Source: an uncultured Verrucomicrobiota bacterium
GTDB taxonomy: Bacteria > Verrucomicrobiota > Verrucomicrobiia > Limisphaerales > UBA9464
Direction of reading: 5' to 3'
DNA length: 64,000 nucleotides
Assembly (NCBI GenBank): GCA_903907925.1
Contig: CAIVQB010000085.1
Span: 1-64,000, forward strand
The notes below the pieces were generated by a model. The model saw only the letters and a program-made list of their open reading frames with translations. It did not search any database and had not been told where the DNA came from. Numbering within the stretch: position 1 is the stretch's first letter; each line of letters starts with the position of its first letter. Positions 51,582 through 59,101 of the stretch are shown one piece after another. Both the position numbers and the translations under genes were made by a program.

Positions 51582-53747
51582 TCAGGGAGTTGGGGGTGGC
51601 GAATTGGTCGACGCAGCGGGGCGGACCACTAATCCGTAGCGTTTGGCCATGACTGGATCGCCGACGCGTATCCCACCGGTCCTGCCGGATTTCTCGGCGG
51701 CCGATCCCATCTGCGCAGCCGGATTCGTGCTGGGAACCAGCCCATAGCGCTTGGCCATAGCGGGATCCATTCGAACTGGTGCTGAAATCCTGGCAGCCGT
51801 CCGGGGCGGTATTAGGAGGACAGATTTATCGAAACCACCGGGAGGCGATGAATTGCTGGCAGCCGGCCGGGGCAGTTTTTGGGGAGGCTTGCGCGACTCG
51901 ATGTAAGGGTTACGCACCCAATTGTTGATGGCCTTGGTTTCAAATAGAAAGCCCAGGGCAAACAGGAAAGCCACGGTGATCGCGGCCAGGCCAAGGCTCA
52001 TTTTGACCAACTGCCACAGCAAAGGGTATCCGATGGGGATTCCTCGACGGAAGTTTCCTGCGGCAAACCAAAGGAACAGCGCCAAGACCGCTACGGGAGC
52101 CAAAAAAGAACCCGCCTCAATCAACGTTTGGAACGTCGAATCATCCAACTGAAGCAACGACGGCCGAAGTTGGTTGGCCCGCCACGCTTCCGAGAGCTCA
52201 GTGCCGCGCTCATCCATCCAGACCGCCCCCACCCGCCCGAGTCCGCCTATAATCAAGGCTCCACCCCACTGAATCACCATGGCATTGCACGCCGCCTTGA
52301 TGGTGCTGCGACTGATCGACGACCCATAGACGGCCACCCCGGCAAGGCAGAGCCCCCCCAGGGCCTGCACCGTCACCAGCCAATGTTCGCCCGGAAGGAT
52401 GTCGGTCCAGCGCGACTCGCCGTACAGCGTACCAATCATCAGAAACGGCAGCGCAAGTCCGAGCAGGACCGAAAGAAACAACGTCACGCCCACCTTCACC
52501 CACCACTGCCGGCGGACGGTTGCGGGACAGGTGAGCTGCCAATCCAGGGTTCCCAATTGTCGTTCCTCGGCGATACAAGCGGCACCGATGAACTGCAGAT
52601 TCATGCCGCCAAAAATGACCGCGAGAAAGAGCGTCAGGTCCTTGAGGGCGACGAATGAGGTGCTGGGTACCGGTTCTGCGTCGGGACCGGGCTTCGCCAA
52701 CCAGATCAGGAATCCCGATCCCACCATCAACGTCGTCACCAACCACGGCACCACGTGCAGCCGGAGTTCCTTGCGCACCAGCATCGCCGTTCCACTGCCA
52801 CCGCGATGCGGCCAGACCGCGCGCATGATGCGATCCAGGATTCCCGCCAGCGGATGCGAACCACTTCCCGATTGCCGCTCACTTCGAACTTCGAGGCTCT
52901 GAAACGTCTTCCAACCGAGCCAGGCGGACACAACGAGATAGATCGGCATGACGATCCAGCACCAGGCCACCAGGTGCGGTGCGAAATCATTCAAAGCCTC
53001 GCCCGGATGCCGCCACCGCCAGATTTGACCCAACAGAACCTGTCCCACCAGCACCAGAACCATCGGCACCGCCGCGATGAAGACGGTTCCCGCGAGCGTT
53101 CCCCGGGTCCGAAGGCTGAGGAGTGGACCGGTGCAGAATGCGAAAATCGGCGGCCCGATCAACGGGAGGAGAAACGCGGACATTGCATCCCAACCTTCCG
53201 CATCGGTCCGGGGTATGAACTCTCCAGAGATCCACACTCCAAGCCCCAACTGCCACAGTGCCAGACCGAGCAGAACGCCCAGCACCAGGAGCTTGTCCCG
53301 GTAGAGTGTCCATCGACTGAACGGCTGGGTCAGCAGGCTGCCCATCGTTCGCTGTTCAAATTCCATCCCAAAGGCCGTCGCCCCCATCAACGCGCAGCCG
53401 CTGAAGAAAGGGATCGGCACAAACCCCTTCCAATCAGCGCTGGGCCCCAGCATCAACAAACCCGGTCCCGCGATGGCCAGCAACGCCCCCGGAAGTTGTG
53501 CACGAAACTCCTTCTGCAATCGCAGTGCACACGAGCTGTTCTGTCGCCGGGCAATTCCACTGAGCGGCACCAGCAACGCAATCAACGGAACGACACCGAA
53601 GAACAGCAGGGCCAGGCTGAATTGATTCGAGTCGATCTGGAACGACCAGGTCAGCGGCGGCACCAGCAACAGCAGCCACGCCGCATGAAAACTGTTCCTA
53701 CCGAGGCGAAGATTGAGGGTCATAGGTGGCCTTTCCCTTCCATTCAT
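51582..53747 (-). CDS. ABC-2 type transporter permease with a repeated C-terminal tail
   Basis: 721-aa membrane protein with about 12 spans in two halves (about 12-290 and 345-600), of ABC-2 exporter style (MEFEQRTMGSLLTQPFSRW and ERQLGTLDWQLTCPATVRRQ both resemble the family's coupling segments). After the last helix (about 580-605) a Pro/Ser-rich tail contains two copies of DPxMAKRYGLV about 35 residues apart. It overlaps the ATPase gene by 4 bp (ATGA); an ATG at 53723 preceded by a purine-rich site is an alternative start. Part of the GntR-controlled operon. Confidence 0.85.
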   Translation of the reverse strand: MNGRERPPMTLNLRLGRNSFHAAWLLLLVPPLTWSFQIDSNQFSLALLFFGVVPLIALLVPLSGIARRQNSSCALRLQKEFRAQLPGALLAIAGPGLLMLGPSADWKGFVPIPFFSGCALMGATAFGMEFEQRTMGSLLTQPFSRWTLYRDKLLVLGVLLGLALWQLGLGVWISGEFIPRTDAEGWDAMSAFLLPLIGPPIFAFCTGPLLSLRTRGTLAGTVFIAAVPMVLVLVGQVLLGQIWRWRHPGEALNDFAPHLVAWCWIVMPIYLVVSAWLGWKTFQSLEVRSERQSGSGSHPLAGILDRIMRAVWPHRGGSGTAMLVRKELRLHVVPWLVTTLMVGSGFLIWLAKPGPDAEPVPSTSFVALKDLTLFLAVIFGGMNLQFIGAACIAEERQLGTLDWQLTCPATVRRQWWVKVGVTLFLSVLLGLALPFLMIGTLYGESRWTDILPGEHWLVTVQALGGLCLAGVAVYGSSISRSTIKAACNAMVIQWGGALIIGGLGRVGAVWMDERGTELSEAWRANQLRPSLLQLDDSTFQTLIEAGSFLAPVAVLALFLWFAAGNFRRGIPIGYPLLWQLVKMSLGLAAITVAFLFALGFLFETKAINNWVRNPYIESRKPPQKLPRPAASNSSPPGGFDKSVLLIPPRTAARISAPVRMDPAMAKRYGLVPSTNPAAQMGSAAEKSGRTGGIRVGDPVMAKRYGLVVRPAASTNSPPPTP

Positions 53748-54637
53748 CGCACCGAAACCATGAAAATCTCCTCCAGTGTCAACGCCTCGGCGGTGACCTC
53801 GGTGGGATGCATCGCACGCAGCTTCGCCAGCATTTCGTCGCCGTTGCCATTGACGATCAATTCCAGCGAACGGCCGTCGCGTTTGGCGGATTTGGCGGCG
53901 GAAAACTCGGCAGGCGCCGGCGCATCGCCCTCGAACCGCGCGCGCAACCGCCGGAACTTCGAGCGCGCCTCATCGGCATCCAGGGTCACCATTCCCCTGC
54001 CCTTTTCCAGGATGGTGAACCGGTCGATCAACCCCTCGAACTCAGTGATGAGGTGGGTCGATACAAAGACGGTGCGCCTGCCAGGCACCGCCTCTTGAAA
54101 GGCGCCGATGATAGTCTGGATGAATTCGCGCCGAACCAGCGGATCGAGTCCGGAGGTCGGCTCGTCGAGCACCAGCAGTTCCGGCTCGGCGCAGATCGCG
54201 CCGATCAACGCGAGCTGGGTGCGTTGCCCTTTGCTGAGCCCGGGGGTGGGCTGGTCGGGCTCCAGTTGGAGACGTTCCAGCAGCGCCTTCTCGGTGTCGC
54301 GATTCCAGCGCGAACGGAAACTGGCCTGATAATCCAGCGCATCGCGGACCGTCATCCACGGATAAAACGCGACGAAATCCGGAACATACGCCAAGCGGTC
54401 CTTCACTTCCGCCTCAGAGCGCGCCGGATCGAGCCCGAACACCCGGACAGTTCCCGACGCCGGACGCAGCAGGTTCAGCAGACACTTGATGGTGGTGGTC
54501 TTCCCGGCGCCATTTCGGCCAAAGAAGCCGTAACACCGGCCCGGCTCAACGCTGAGGGACAATCCGTTGACCGCGTCCATGCGGCCGTAGCGGTGAACCA
54601 GGTCCCGGATTTCGATGACAGGAGTGTCGGAGTTCAT
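53744..54637 (-). CDS. ABC transporter ATP-binding protein (YtrB-like)
   Basis: Nucleotide-binding subunit. Walker A GRNGAGKTTT, signature motif LSKGQRTQLALIGAI, Walker B ELLVLDEPTSGLDP and a switch-loop His in TVFVSTHLI. The first line VIEIRDLVHRYGRMDAVNGL is typical. C-terminal extension (about 225-297) without known motif. It pairs with the following permease and lies in a run regulator, small membrane protein, ATPase, permease. Confidence 0.93.
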   Translation of the reverse strand: MNSDTPVIEIRDLVHRYGRMDAVNGLSLSVEPGRCYGFFGRNGAGKTTTIKCLLNLLRPASGTVRVFGLDPARSEAEVKDRLAYVPDFVAFYPWMTVRDALDYQASFRSRWNRDTEKALLERLQLEPDQPTPGLSKGQRTQLALIGAICAEPELLVLDEPTSGLDPLVRREFIQTIIGAFQEAVPGRRTVFVSTHLITEFEGLIDRFTILEKGRGMVTLDADEARSKFRRLRARFEGDAPAPAEFSAAKSAKRDGRSLELIVNGNGDEMLAKLRAMHPTEVTAEALTLEEIFMVSVR

Positions 54638-54675
54638 GGCGAGGGGAGAGGTGGAAGGTCGACGAAATTGAAGGA

Positions 54676-54873
54676 TCAGGAACGGCCCTGAGCGATCCCG
54701 CGCAGCGCCGCACCAACGCCGGTCATCGACAGGCCGATTCCGAGTGCGAGCAGTGCGACGCTGGAGCCGGGCATGGAACCCTCATGTCGCCACAAGGCGA
54801 CCGCGGGCATGATGAAGCCAAGGCCGATGAGCAAACCGGCAACGCCGGCAACGAGGAGCAGGATGCGTTTCAT
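54676..54873 (-). CDS. Small two-helix membrane protein of the ABC operon (65 aa)
   Basis: Two hydrophobic helices (about 4-28 LLLVAGVAGLLIGLGFIMPAV and 38-59 SSVALLALGIGLSMTGVGAAL) linked by a short polar loop (WRHEGSMPG). No family recognised. It lies between the GntR regulator and the ATPase and is read in the same direction, so it is probably part of the transporter unit. Confidence 0.68.
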   Translation of the reverse strand: MKRILLLVAGVAGLLIGLGFIMPAVALWRHEGSMPGSSVALLALGIGLSMTGVGAALRGIAQGRS

Positions 54874-54904
54874 GGGAGGGTGGGGTCTGGGGGACTAGGA
54901 GCTT

Positions 54905-55037
54905 GGGTCTGGCGTCTGGGATCTGGGGTCTGGCGTCTGGGATCTGGGATCTGGGATCTGGGGTCTGGCGTCTGGGATCTGGGATCTGGGATCTGGGATC
55001 TGGGATCTGGGGCCTTGGAACTTGGAACCTGGAACTT
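54905..55037. repeat. Heptamer minisatellite with nested pattern
   Basis: Fifteen perfect 7-bp units from 54905 to 55009, made of GGGTCTG, GCGTCTG and GGATCTG. They form three blocks: GGGTCTG-GCGTCTG followed by one, three and five GGATCTG units. Four degenerate units (GGGCCTT, GGAACTT, GGAACCT, GGAACTT) continue in phase to 55037, ending just before the stop of the GntR gene at 55040. It is non-coding and lies within the operon between regulator and small membrane protein. Confidence 0.95.
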
Positions 55038-55039
55038 CG

Positions 55040-55447
55040 CTAGTTCGGCTCGCGTTGACGTTGGCGGTCGTGAAAGGCGGTGAGGCGTTCCTTGAGGAGG
55101 GCCTGCAGGGCGTCGTCGCCGATCTGGAGGTGATGGGCCTGCACAATGACAGCGTCCAACTCGGCACCGAGCCGTTCCGATCGAACCGAGCGCTTGAGCG
55201 GCGAGGCTCCGTTGGCCTTGAGGTAGCAGCCACTGCCCTGGCGCAATTCCAGTACCCCTTCCGTCTCCAGCGCCGCATAGGCCCGGGCCACGGTGTTGCG
55301 GTTGATCCGTAGATCCTCGGCGAGCGCGCGGACCGAGGGCAGCGGATCCCCGGGGCGAAGCGCACCGGACGCGGCGGCGGACTGCACCTGCTGAACAATC
55401 TGCAGGTAGACCGGCACGCCGGATTTGAAATTAAGTTGAACAACCAT
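55040..55447 (-). CDS. GntR-family transcriptional regulator, YtrA type
   Basis: Short regulator with an N-terminal winged helix (about 10-75: GVPVYLQIVQQVQSAAASGA, LPSVRALAEDLRINRNTVAR, AYAALETEGVLELRQGSG) and a short C-terminal helical part (about 85-135), the small YtrA layout without an effector-binding domain. The ATG at 55447 is used because the frame upstream crosses the promoter. Such regulators repress their own ABC operon, consistent with the genes that follow and with the palindrome 18 bp upstream. Confidence 0.9.
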   Translation of the reverse strand: MVVQLNFKSGVPVYLQIVQQVQSAAASGALRPGDPLPSVRALAEDLRINRNTVARAYAALETEGVLELRQGSGCYLKANGASPLKRSVRSERLGAELDAVIVQAHHLQIGDDALQALLKERLTAFHDRQRQREPN

Positions 55448-55464
55448 GGGAGCGACGCGAAGAC

Positions 55465-55480
55465 AGTGACCTAGTACACT
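55465..55480. promoter_or_regulatory. Candidate GntR/YtrA operator
   Basis: AGTG-NN-CTAG-NN-CACT, symmetric at 12 of 16 positions, centred about 25 bp upstream of the regulator's start codon. A TTGACT hexamer (55486-55491 on the minus strand) just before it is a possible -35 element, so bound repressor would cover the promoter. Confidence 0.6.
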
Positions 55481-55612
55481 ATGACAGTCAACCGGAAAGT
55501 TCGCGATTGTGAATGTGCGGGCGTATTTTGACACTGTCCCCGAACGCAGCGGTCCGAAGGGAGTCCCGCGTTTAGGCGGTTAGCGTGGGCCCAAGCCCGG
55601 AGCGCAGTTCTC

Positions 55613-55688
55613 AGGGCCAACGGCCCACCCCATACCAGCCTTGGGCACCGCCCAAGGTGGAGGGCCCGGTTCCACCCGAGCCCCCTAT
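55613..55688. repeat. Copy of the CATACCAGCCTTGGGC hairpin repeat
   Basis: AGGGCCAACGGCCC, then CCATACCAGCCTTGGGC, a hairpin CCTTGGGC-ACC-GCCCAAGG, then CGGTTCCACCCGAGCC. The first part resembles 19713-19760. The rest of the 55481-55932 gap shows no gene. Confidence 0.65.
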
Positions 55689-55932
55689 TCGTTTGGGTAC
55701 GCGGTGGATCGGCCGCCGTGGGTCGGATGCATGCCCAACGTTGTTCCAAGGAGCTTCCATAGGGGCAGTGTCGAGATGCGCCCTGAATGTGATGACAAAC
55801 ACGGGCCATCGCGGCGGGCAAAACCTCCGACCTGACGAAACGGATCCGCGAAAAACGCGAAACGCGTGTCGGGCGTTATCTTCCAAAAAGCCTCATTTTC
55901 AGGCCGACGCTGTTCACACCAATCACCGCAGT

Positions 55933-57504
55933 TTAACGCACGGTTGCAGCGATGAAGTCGGCGACCCACCGGGGATCCTGGGGAGCGAGCGGGTAGTGAC
56001 CGCCATCTTCCCGGACGACCACGGTCATCGCTCCTCCGAGCGCCTTGTAACGTTGCTCCACCACGCCCGTTTGGCTCTTGAAGGCCGGGTCGAGCCCACC
56101 ACAGACGTGCAGCAACGGAACGGCCGCTTTGGCCAAAGGCTCGAGGGATTCCAGCAGGGGTGCCTTCGACATGGAGCTGATGAGAACGGGGTTCTCGCCG
56201 TAGATGCAGGACACCTTGTCGGGATTCTGGATCGCCCACGCGTAGGCATCGCCGGCCGATCGACCGGCACCTTCCATCACCGGCTTCTTTGAAAAACCGT
56301 GCCCGGTCAGATGTTGATAGACAGCGTTCCAGTGAGCCAACACCGGGCCATCCGTGTTGTAGGAGACCGGACCGGTGACGATATGAAAGCCCTTGGCCAA
56401 CAGTGCCAGATCCACTGCCGCGTCGCGGCGAACGAATTCCGCGCGAAACACCCAGGGTTTTCCGGGAGCGGCGGTCTTCGGAATGATGACCGTCGTCGCA
56501 CCTTCGACACCGTTCAACTCGAAGGAATAGCGCTCATAGCACTCGGCGAACCAGGCTCCACGCGTGGTGATGTAGGTCCCTTCCTTCGGGAACTCGCGGT
56601 AGGAGTTCTCGACCGAATAGAAGGACGACCGGGTAATCCTACCGCTCAAGTAATCCGGAGGCGTGGAGGTGGCCGGTTGAACGCTTTGCACGATGAAATC
56701 GGCGATCGGCGTGGGATCGCGCAGGCTGTGGGGATGATGGGCGGCACCGTCCTTGATCATCACCGAGATGCGTCCACCGAGTTGCTGATAGAGATCTTCG
56801 ATGACGTTCGAATACCTGCCCAACAAGGGATCGATGCTGCCGCAGACGTGGAGCAACGGGATGTCATTGGTGGCCAGAACACCGATCCTCAGCAGAAGCC
56901 CAGGGTTACCGCCCGGATTGTCGGCGTAGATGCAGGAAACTTTGCCCGGATTGGCGGTGGCCCAGGTGTAGGCATACTCTCCTCCGCGGCTCATGCCGAT
57001 GAAGGCGGGTTTGGGAGACAACCCGTGCTTTGCGGTCAGGAACTCATACCACGCATCCCACTCCCGGCCTGGCTTCAAGGTGGCGTTGGCCGAAATGTAT
57101 GCGACGTGGAATCCGCGGCGCAGGAGCTCAATCTCCGTTTGCGGCTGATGATCCCAGTAACAACCCCGCCACGACCAGGGCTTGCCCGGTGCAGGCACCT
57201 TCGGAACGACGACCACACACCGGCGTTGACCCTGGACTGGATCCCGGACACCAAACCGTTCGCCTTCCGGTGCCTGGAACGGGGTGATGACCAGAGTGGC
57301 CTCGTCCATCACGTAGTCGAACCGCTCGAACCCGTCGTGCCAGGCGCTCTTCCCACCGTCAAAGTCGACGGCCGAATCCGCCGCCAATCCCATCGTCAAA
57401 TTCCAAGCCAAGGCGGCGGCGAAAACGGCCAGAGTGACCCATCGCGACCAGCGAGTTTGATTTGAACCGGTTTCGGCTGAATCCGGCAGGCTCTGTGGGT
57501 TCAT
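55933..57504 (-). CDS. Exported tandem alpha/beta-hydrolase-fold protein (second copy degenerate)
   Basis: 523-aa protein with an N-terminal membrane or signal segment (about 22-42) and two similar halves. The first half (about 55-275) has a nucleophile elbow GMSRGGEYAY, an acid loop HVCGSIDPLLG and a late His (GAAHHPHS). The second (about 300-520) repeats these as GAGRSAGDAYA, HVCGGLDPAFK and GGHYPLAP; aligned to the first, its nucleophile Ser position is Gly. Shared lines include KVSCIY, PLLHVCG and APGKPW. The substrate is unknown; the family resembles exported lipases/esterases in Planctomycetes and Verrucomicrobia. Confidence 0.78.
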   Translation of the reverse strand: MNPQSLPDSAETGSNQTRWSRWVTLAVFAAALAWNLTMGLAADSAVDFDGGKSAWHDGFERFDYVMDEATLVITPFQAPEGERFGVRDPVQGQRRCVVVVPKVPAPGKPWSWRGCYWDHQPQTEIELLRRGFHVAYISANATLKPGREWDAWYEFLTAKHGLSPKPAFIGMSRGGEYAYTWATANPGKVSCIYADNPGGNPGLLLRIGVLATNDIPLLHVCGSIDPLLGRYSNVIEDLYQQLGGRISVMIKDGAAHHPHSLRDPTPIADFIVQSVQPATSTPPDYLSGRITRSSFYSVENSYREFPKEGTYITTRGAWFAECYERYSFELNGVEGATTVIIPKTAAPGKPWVFRAEFVRRDAAVDLALLAKGFHIVTGPVSYNTDGPVLAHWNAVYQHLTGHGFSKKPVMEGAGRSAGDAYAWAIQNPDKVSCIYGENPVLISSMSKAPLLESLEPLAKAAVPLLHVCGGLDPAFKSQTGVVEQRYKALGGAMTVVVREDGGHYPLAPQDPRWVADFIAATVR

Positions 57505-57688
57505 GAAGGAAGGAATTCGGGGAACTCGGCGACGCTATCCACGTCGTGAGCGGGCGTCGAGCGTCACGGGGCGGGACTTCCTTTGGGGAATCTCGACCTC
57601 ACCCCGCGCGCGATGCGCCAGCCCGACCCGCACCCATCCCCGCGGGACAAGCGTTTTCAAAAGCGGCGTTCCCCCCTAGCCTGCCGAC

Positions 57689-59068
57689 GTGCTCGACGGC
57701 CTGCCACCGCAGTTGCTCCGGATGCTTCGTGAAACTCCGGCGCTCGCCCACGCCTACCTGGTCGGCGGATGCGTGCGCGATGCCCTGATCGGGACGGAGG
57801 GAAAGGACTTCGATCTCGAAGTGTTCGGCATCGATTCCGGAACTCTGATTCGAGCGCTGTCACCGTGGGGACGCACCGATACCGTTGGCCGTTCCTTCGG
57901 CGTGGTGAAACTCAGCATCCCCGGGCATACCTTCGATTTTTCACTGCCACGCCGGGACTCAAAGACCGGCCCCGGCCATCGCGGATTCGAGGTGGATGTG
58001 GATCCCGGATTGTCGCCGCGCGAGGCGGCGGCGCGGCGCGATTTTACGGTGAACGCGATGATGTACGATCCGCGTCGCGGCGAACTGTTGGATTTTTTTG
58101 GCGGCGAGTCGGATCTGCAGAATCGGATTCTCCGGCACACCAGCCCGGCTTTTTCCGAGGATCCGCTCCGCGTGCTCCGTGGAATGCAGTTTGCCTCCCG
58201 ATTCGAACTGACGGCCGCGCCGGAAACTTTGGAGTTGTGCCGGAGCATCAGCGGCACCTACGGCGAACTGGCGATCGAACGGGTCCGCGAGGAATGGATG
58301 AAGTGGGCGACCAAGTCGGTCCTACCCTCGGCCGGTCTCCGGTTTCTGCGCGACGCCGGTTGGTTGGAACACTTTCCGGAAGTGGCGGCGCTGGCCGGTG
58401 TGAAGCAGGACCCTGAATGGCATCCTGAAGGCGATGTCTGGACCCATACACTGGAGTGCCTGGATGCCCTGATGACACTGCCGGAGTGGCAGGCGGCCGA
58501 TGCGGCCGGGCGCGCGATCCTCGCCCTCGCCGTTCTCGCCCATGATTTCGGTAAACCCGCCTGCACGCAAATCGTCGAGCGGGACGGCCGGATGCGAATC
58601 GTTTCGCCGGGGCATGAGCCAGCGGGAGGACCGATCGCCGTCAGCTTCCTCGAACGCCTCGCGATTCCGGCATCGCTGGCGGATTCCGTCGTGCCCTTGG
58701 TGTTGAATCACCTCGCGCATCTCACCGATCCCACGCCACGTGCGATCCGACGTCTCGCCCGGCGGCTGGCCCCGGCCACCATTCGTCAACTGGCGGTGGT
58801 GATGACTGCAGATGCGTTCGGGCGGCCGCCGAGGCCGCGGGAAATCCCGGCCGGCGTGAGTGGCCTCCTCGCCGCCGCCGGGACGATGAAACTGGCATCC
58901 TCAGCGCCCCGTCCGATCCTGCTGGGCCGGCATTTGACCAGCGAAGGATGGGTTCCGGGTCCCGAATTCAAACCGGTGCTCGACGCCGCGTTTGAGGCCC
59001 AATTGGACGGCGTCTTCGCTGATCTGGAGGGCGCCCTGAATTGGCTGCGCACCCGAAGCCGGGGTTGA
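57689..59068 (+). CDS. tRNA nucleotidyltransferase/poly(A) polymerase family protein with HD domain
   Basis: CCA-adding-type enzyme that builds or repairs tRNA 3' ends. Head motif AYLVGGCVRDALIG with metal-binding KDFDLEVFG (DxD), then RRDFTVNAMMYDP and EDPLRVLRGMQFASRF of class II nucleotidyltransferases. The C-terminal part contains an HD-type site (VLAHDFGKPAC) typical of enzymes with 2'-phosphatase or phosphodiesterase activity. The start is a GTG at 57689. The 459-aa length is normal. Confidence 0.9.
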   Translation: MLDGLPPQLLRMLRETPALAHAYLVGGCVRDALIGTEGKDFDLEVFGIDSGTLIRALSPWGRTDTVGRSFGVVKLSIPGHTFDFSLPRRDSKTGPGHRGFEVDVDPGLSPREAAARRDFTVNAMMYDPRRGELLDFFGGESDLQNRILRHTSPAFSEDPLRVLRGMQFASRFELTAAPETLELCRSISGTYGELAIERVREEWMKWATKSVLPSAGLRFLRDAGWLEHFPEVAALAGVKQDPEWHPEGDVWTHTLECLDALMTLPEWQAADAAGRAILALAVLAHDFGKPACTQIVERDGRMRIVSPGHEPAGGPIAVSFLERLAIPASLADSVVPLVLNHLAHLTDPTPRAIRRLARRLAPATIRQLAVVMTADAFGRPPRPREIPAGVSGLLAAAGTMKLASSAPRPILLGRHLTSEGWVPGPEFKPVLDAAFEAQLDGVFADLEGALNWLRTRSRG

Positions 59069-59101
59069 AACCCAACCCGCTGTCGTGACGAGCCCCGCCG
59101 C

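Noticed and set aside
54905-55037. CRISPR array
   Set aside because: Units are 7 bp with no unique spacers; it is a simple tandem repeat, and no cas genes are present.
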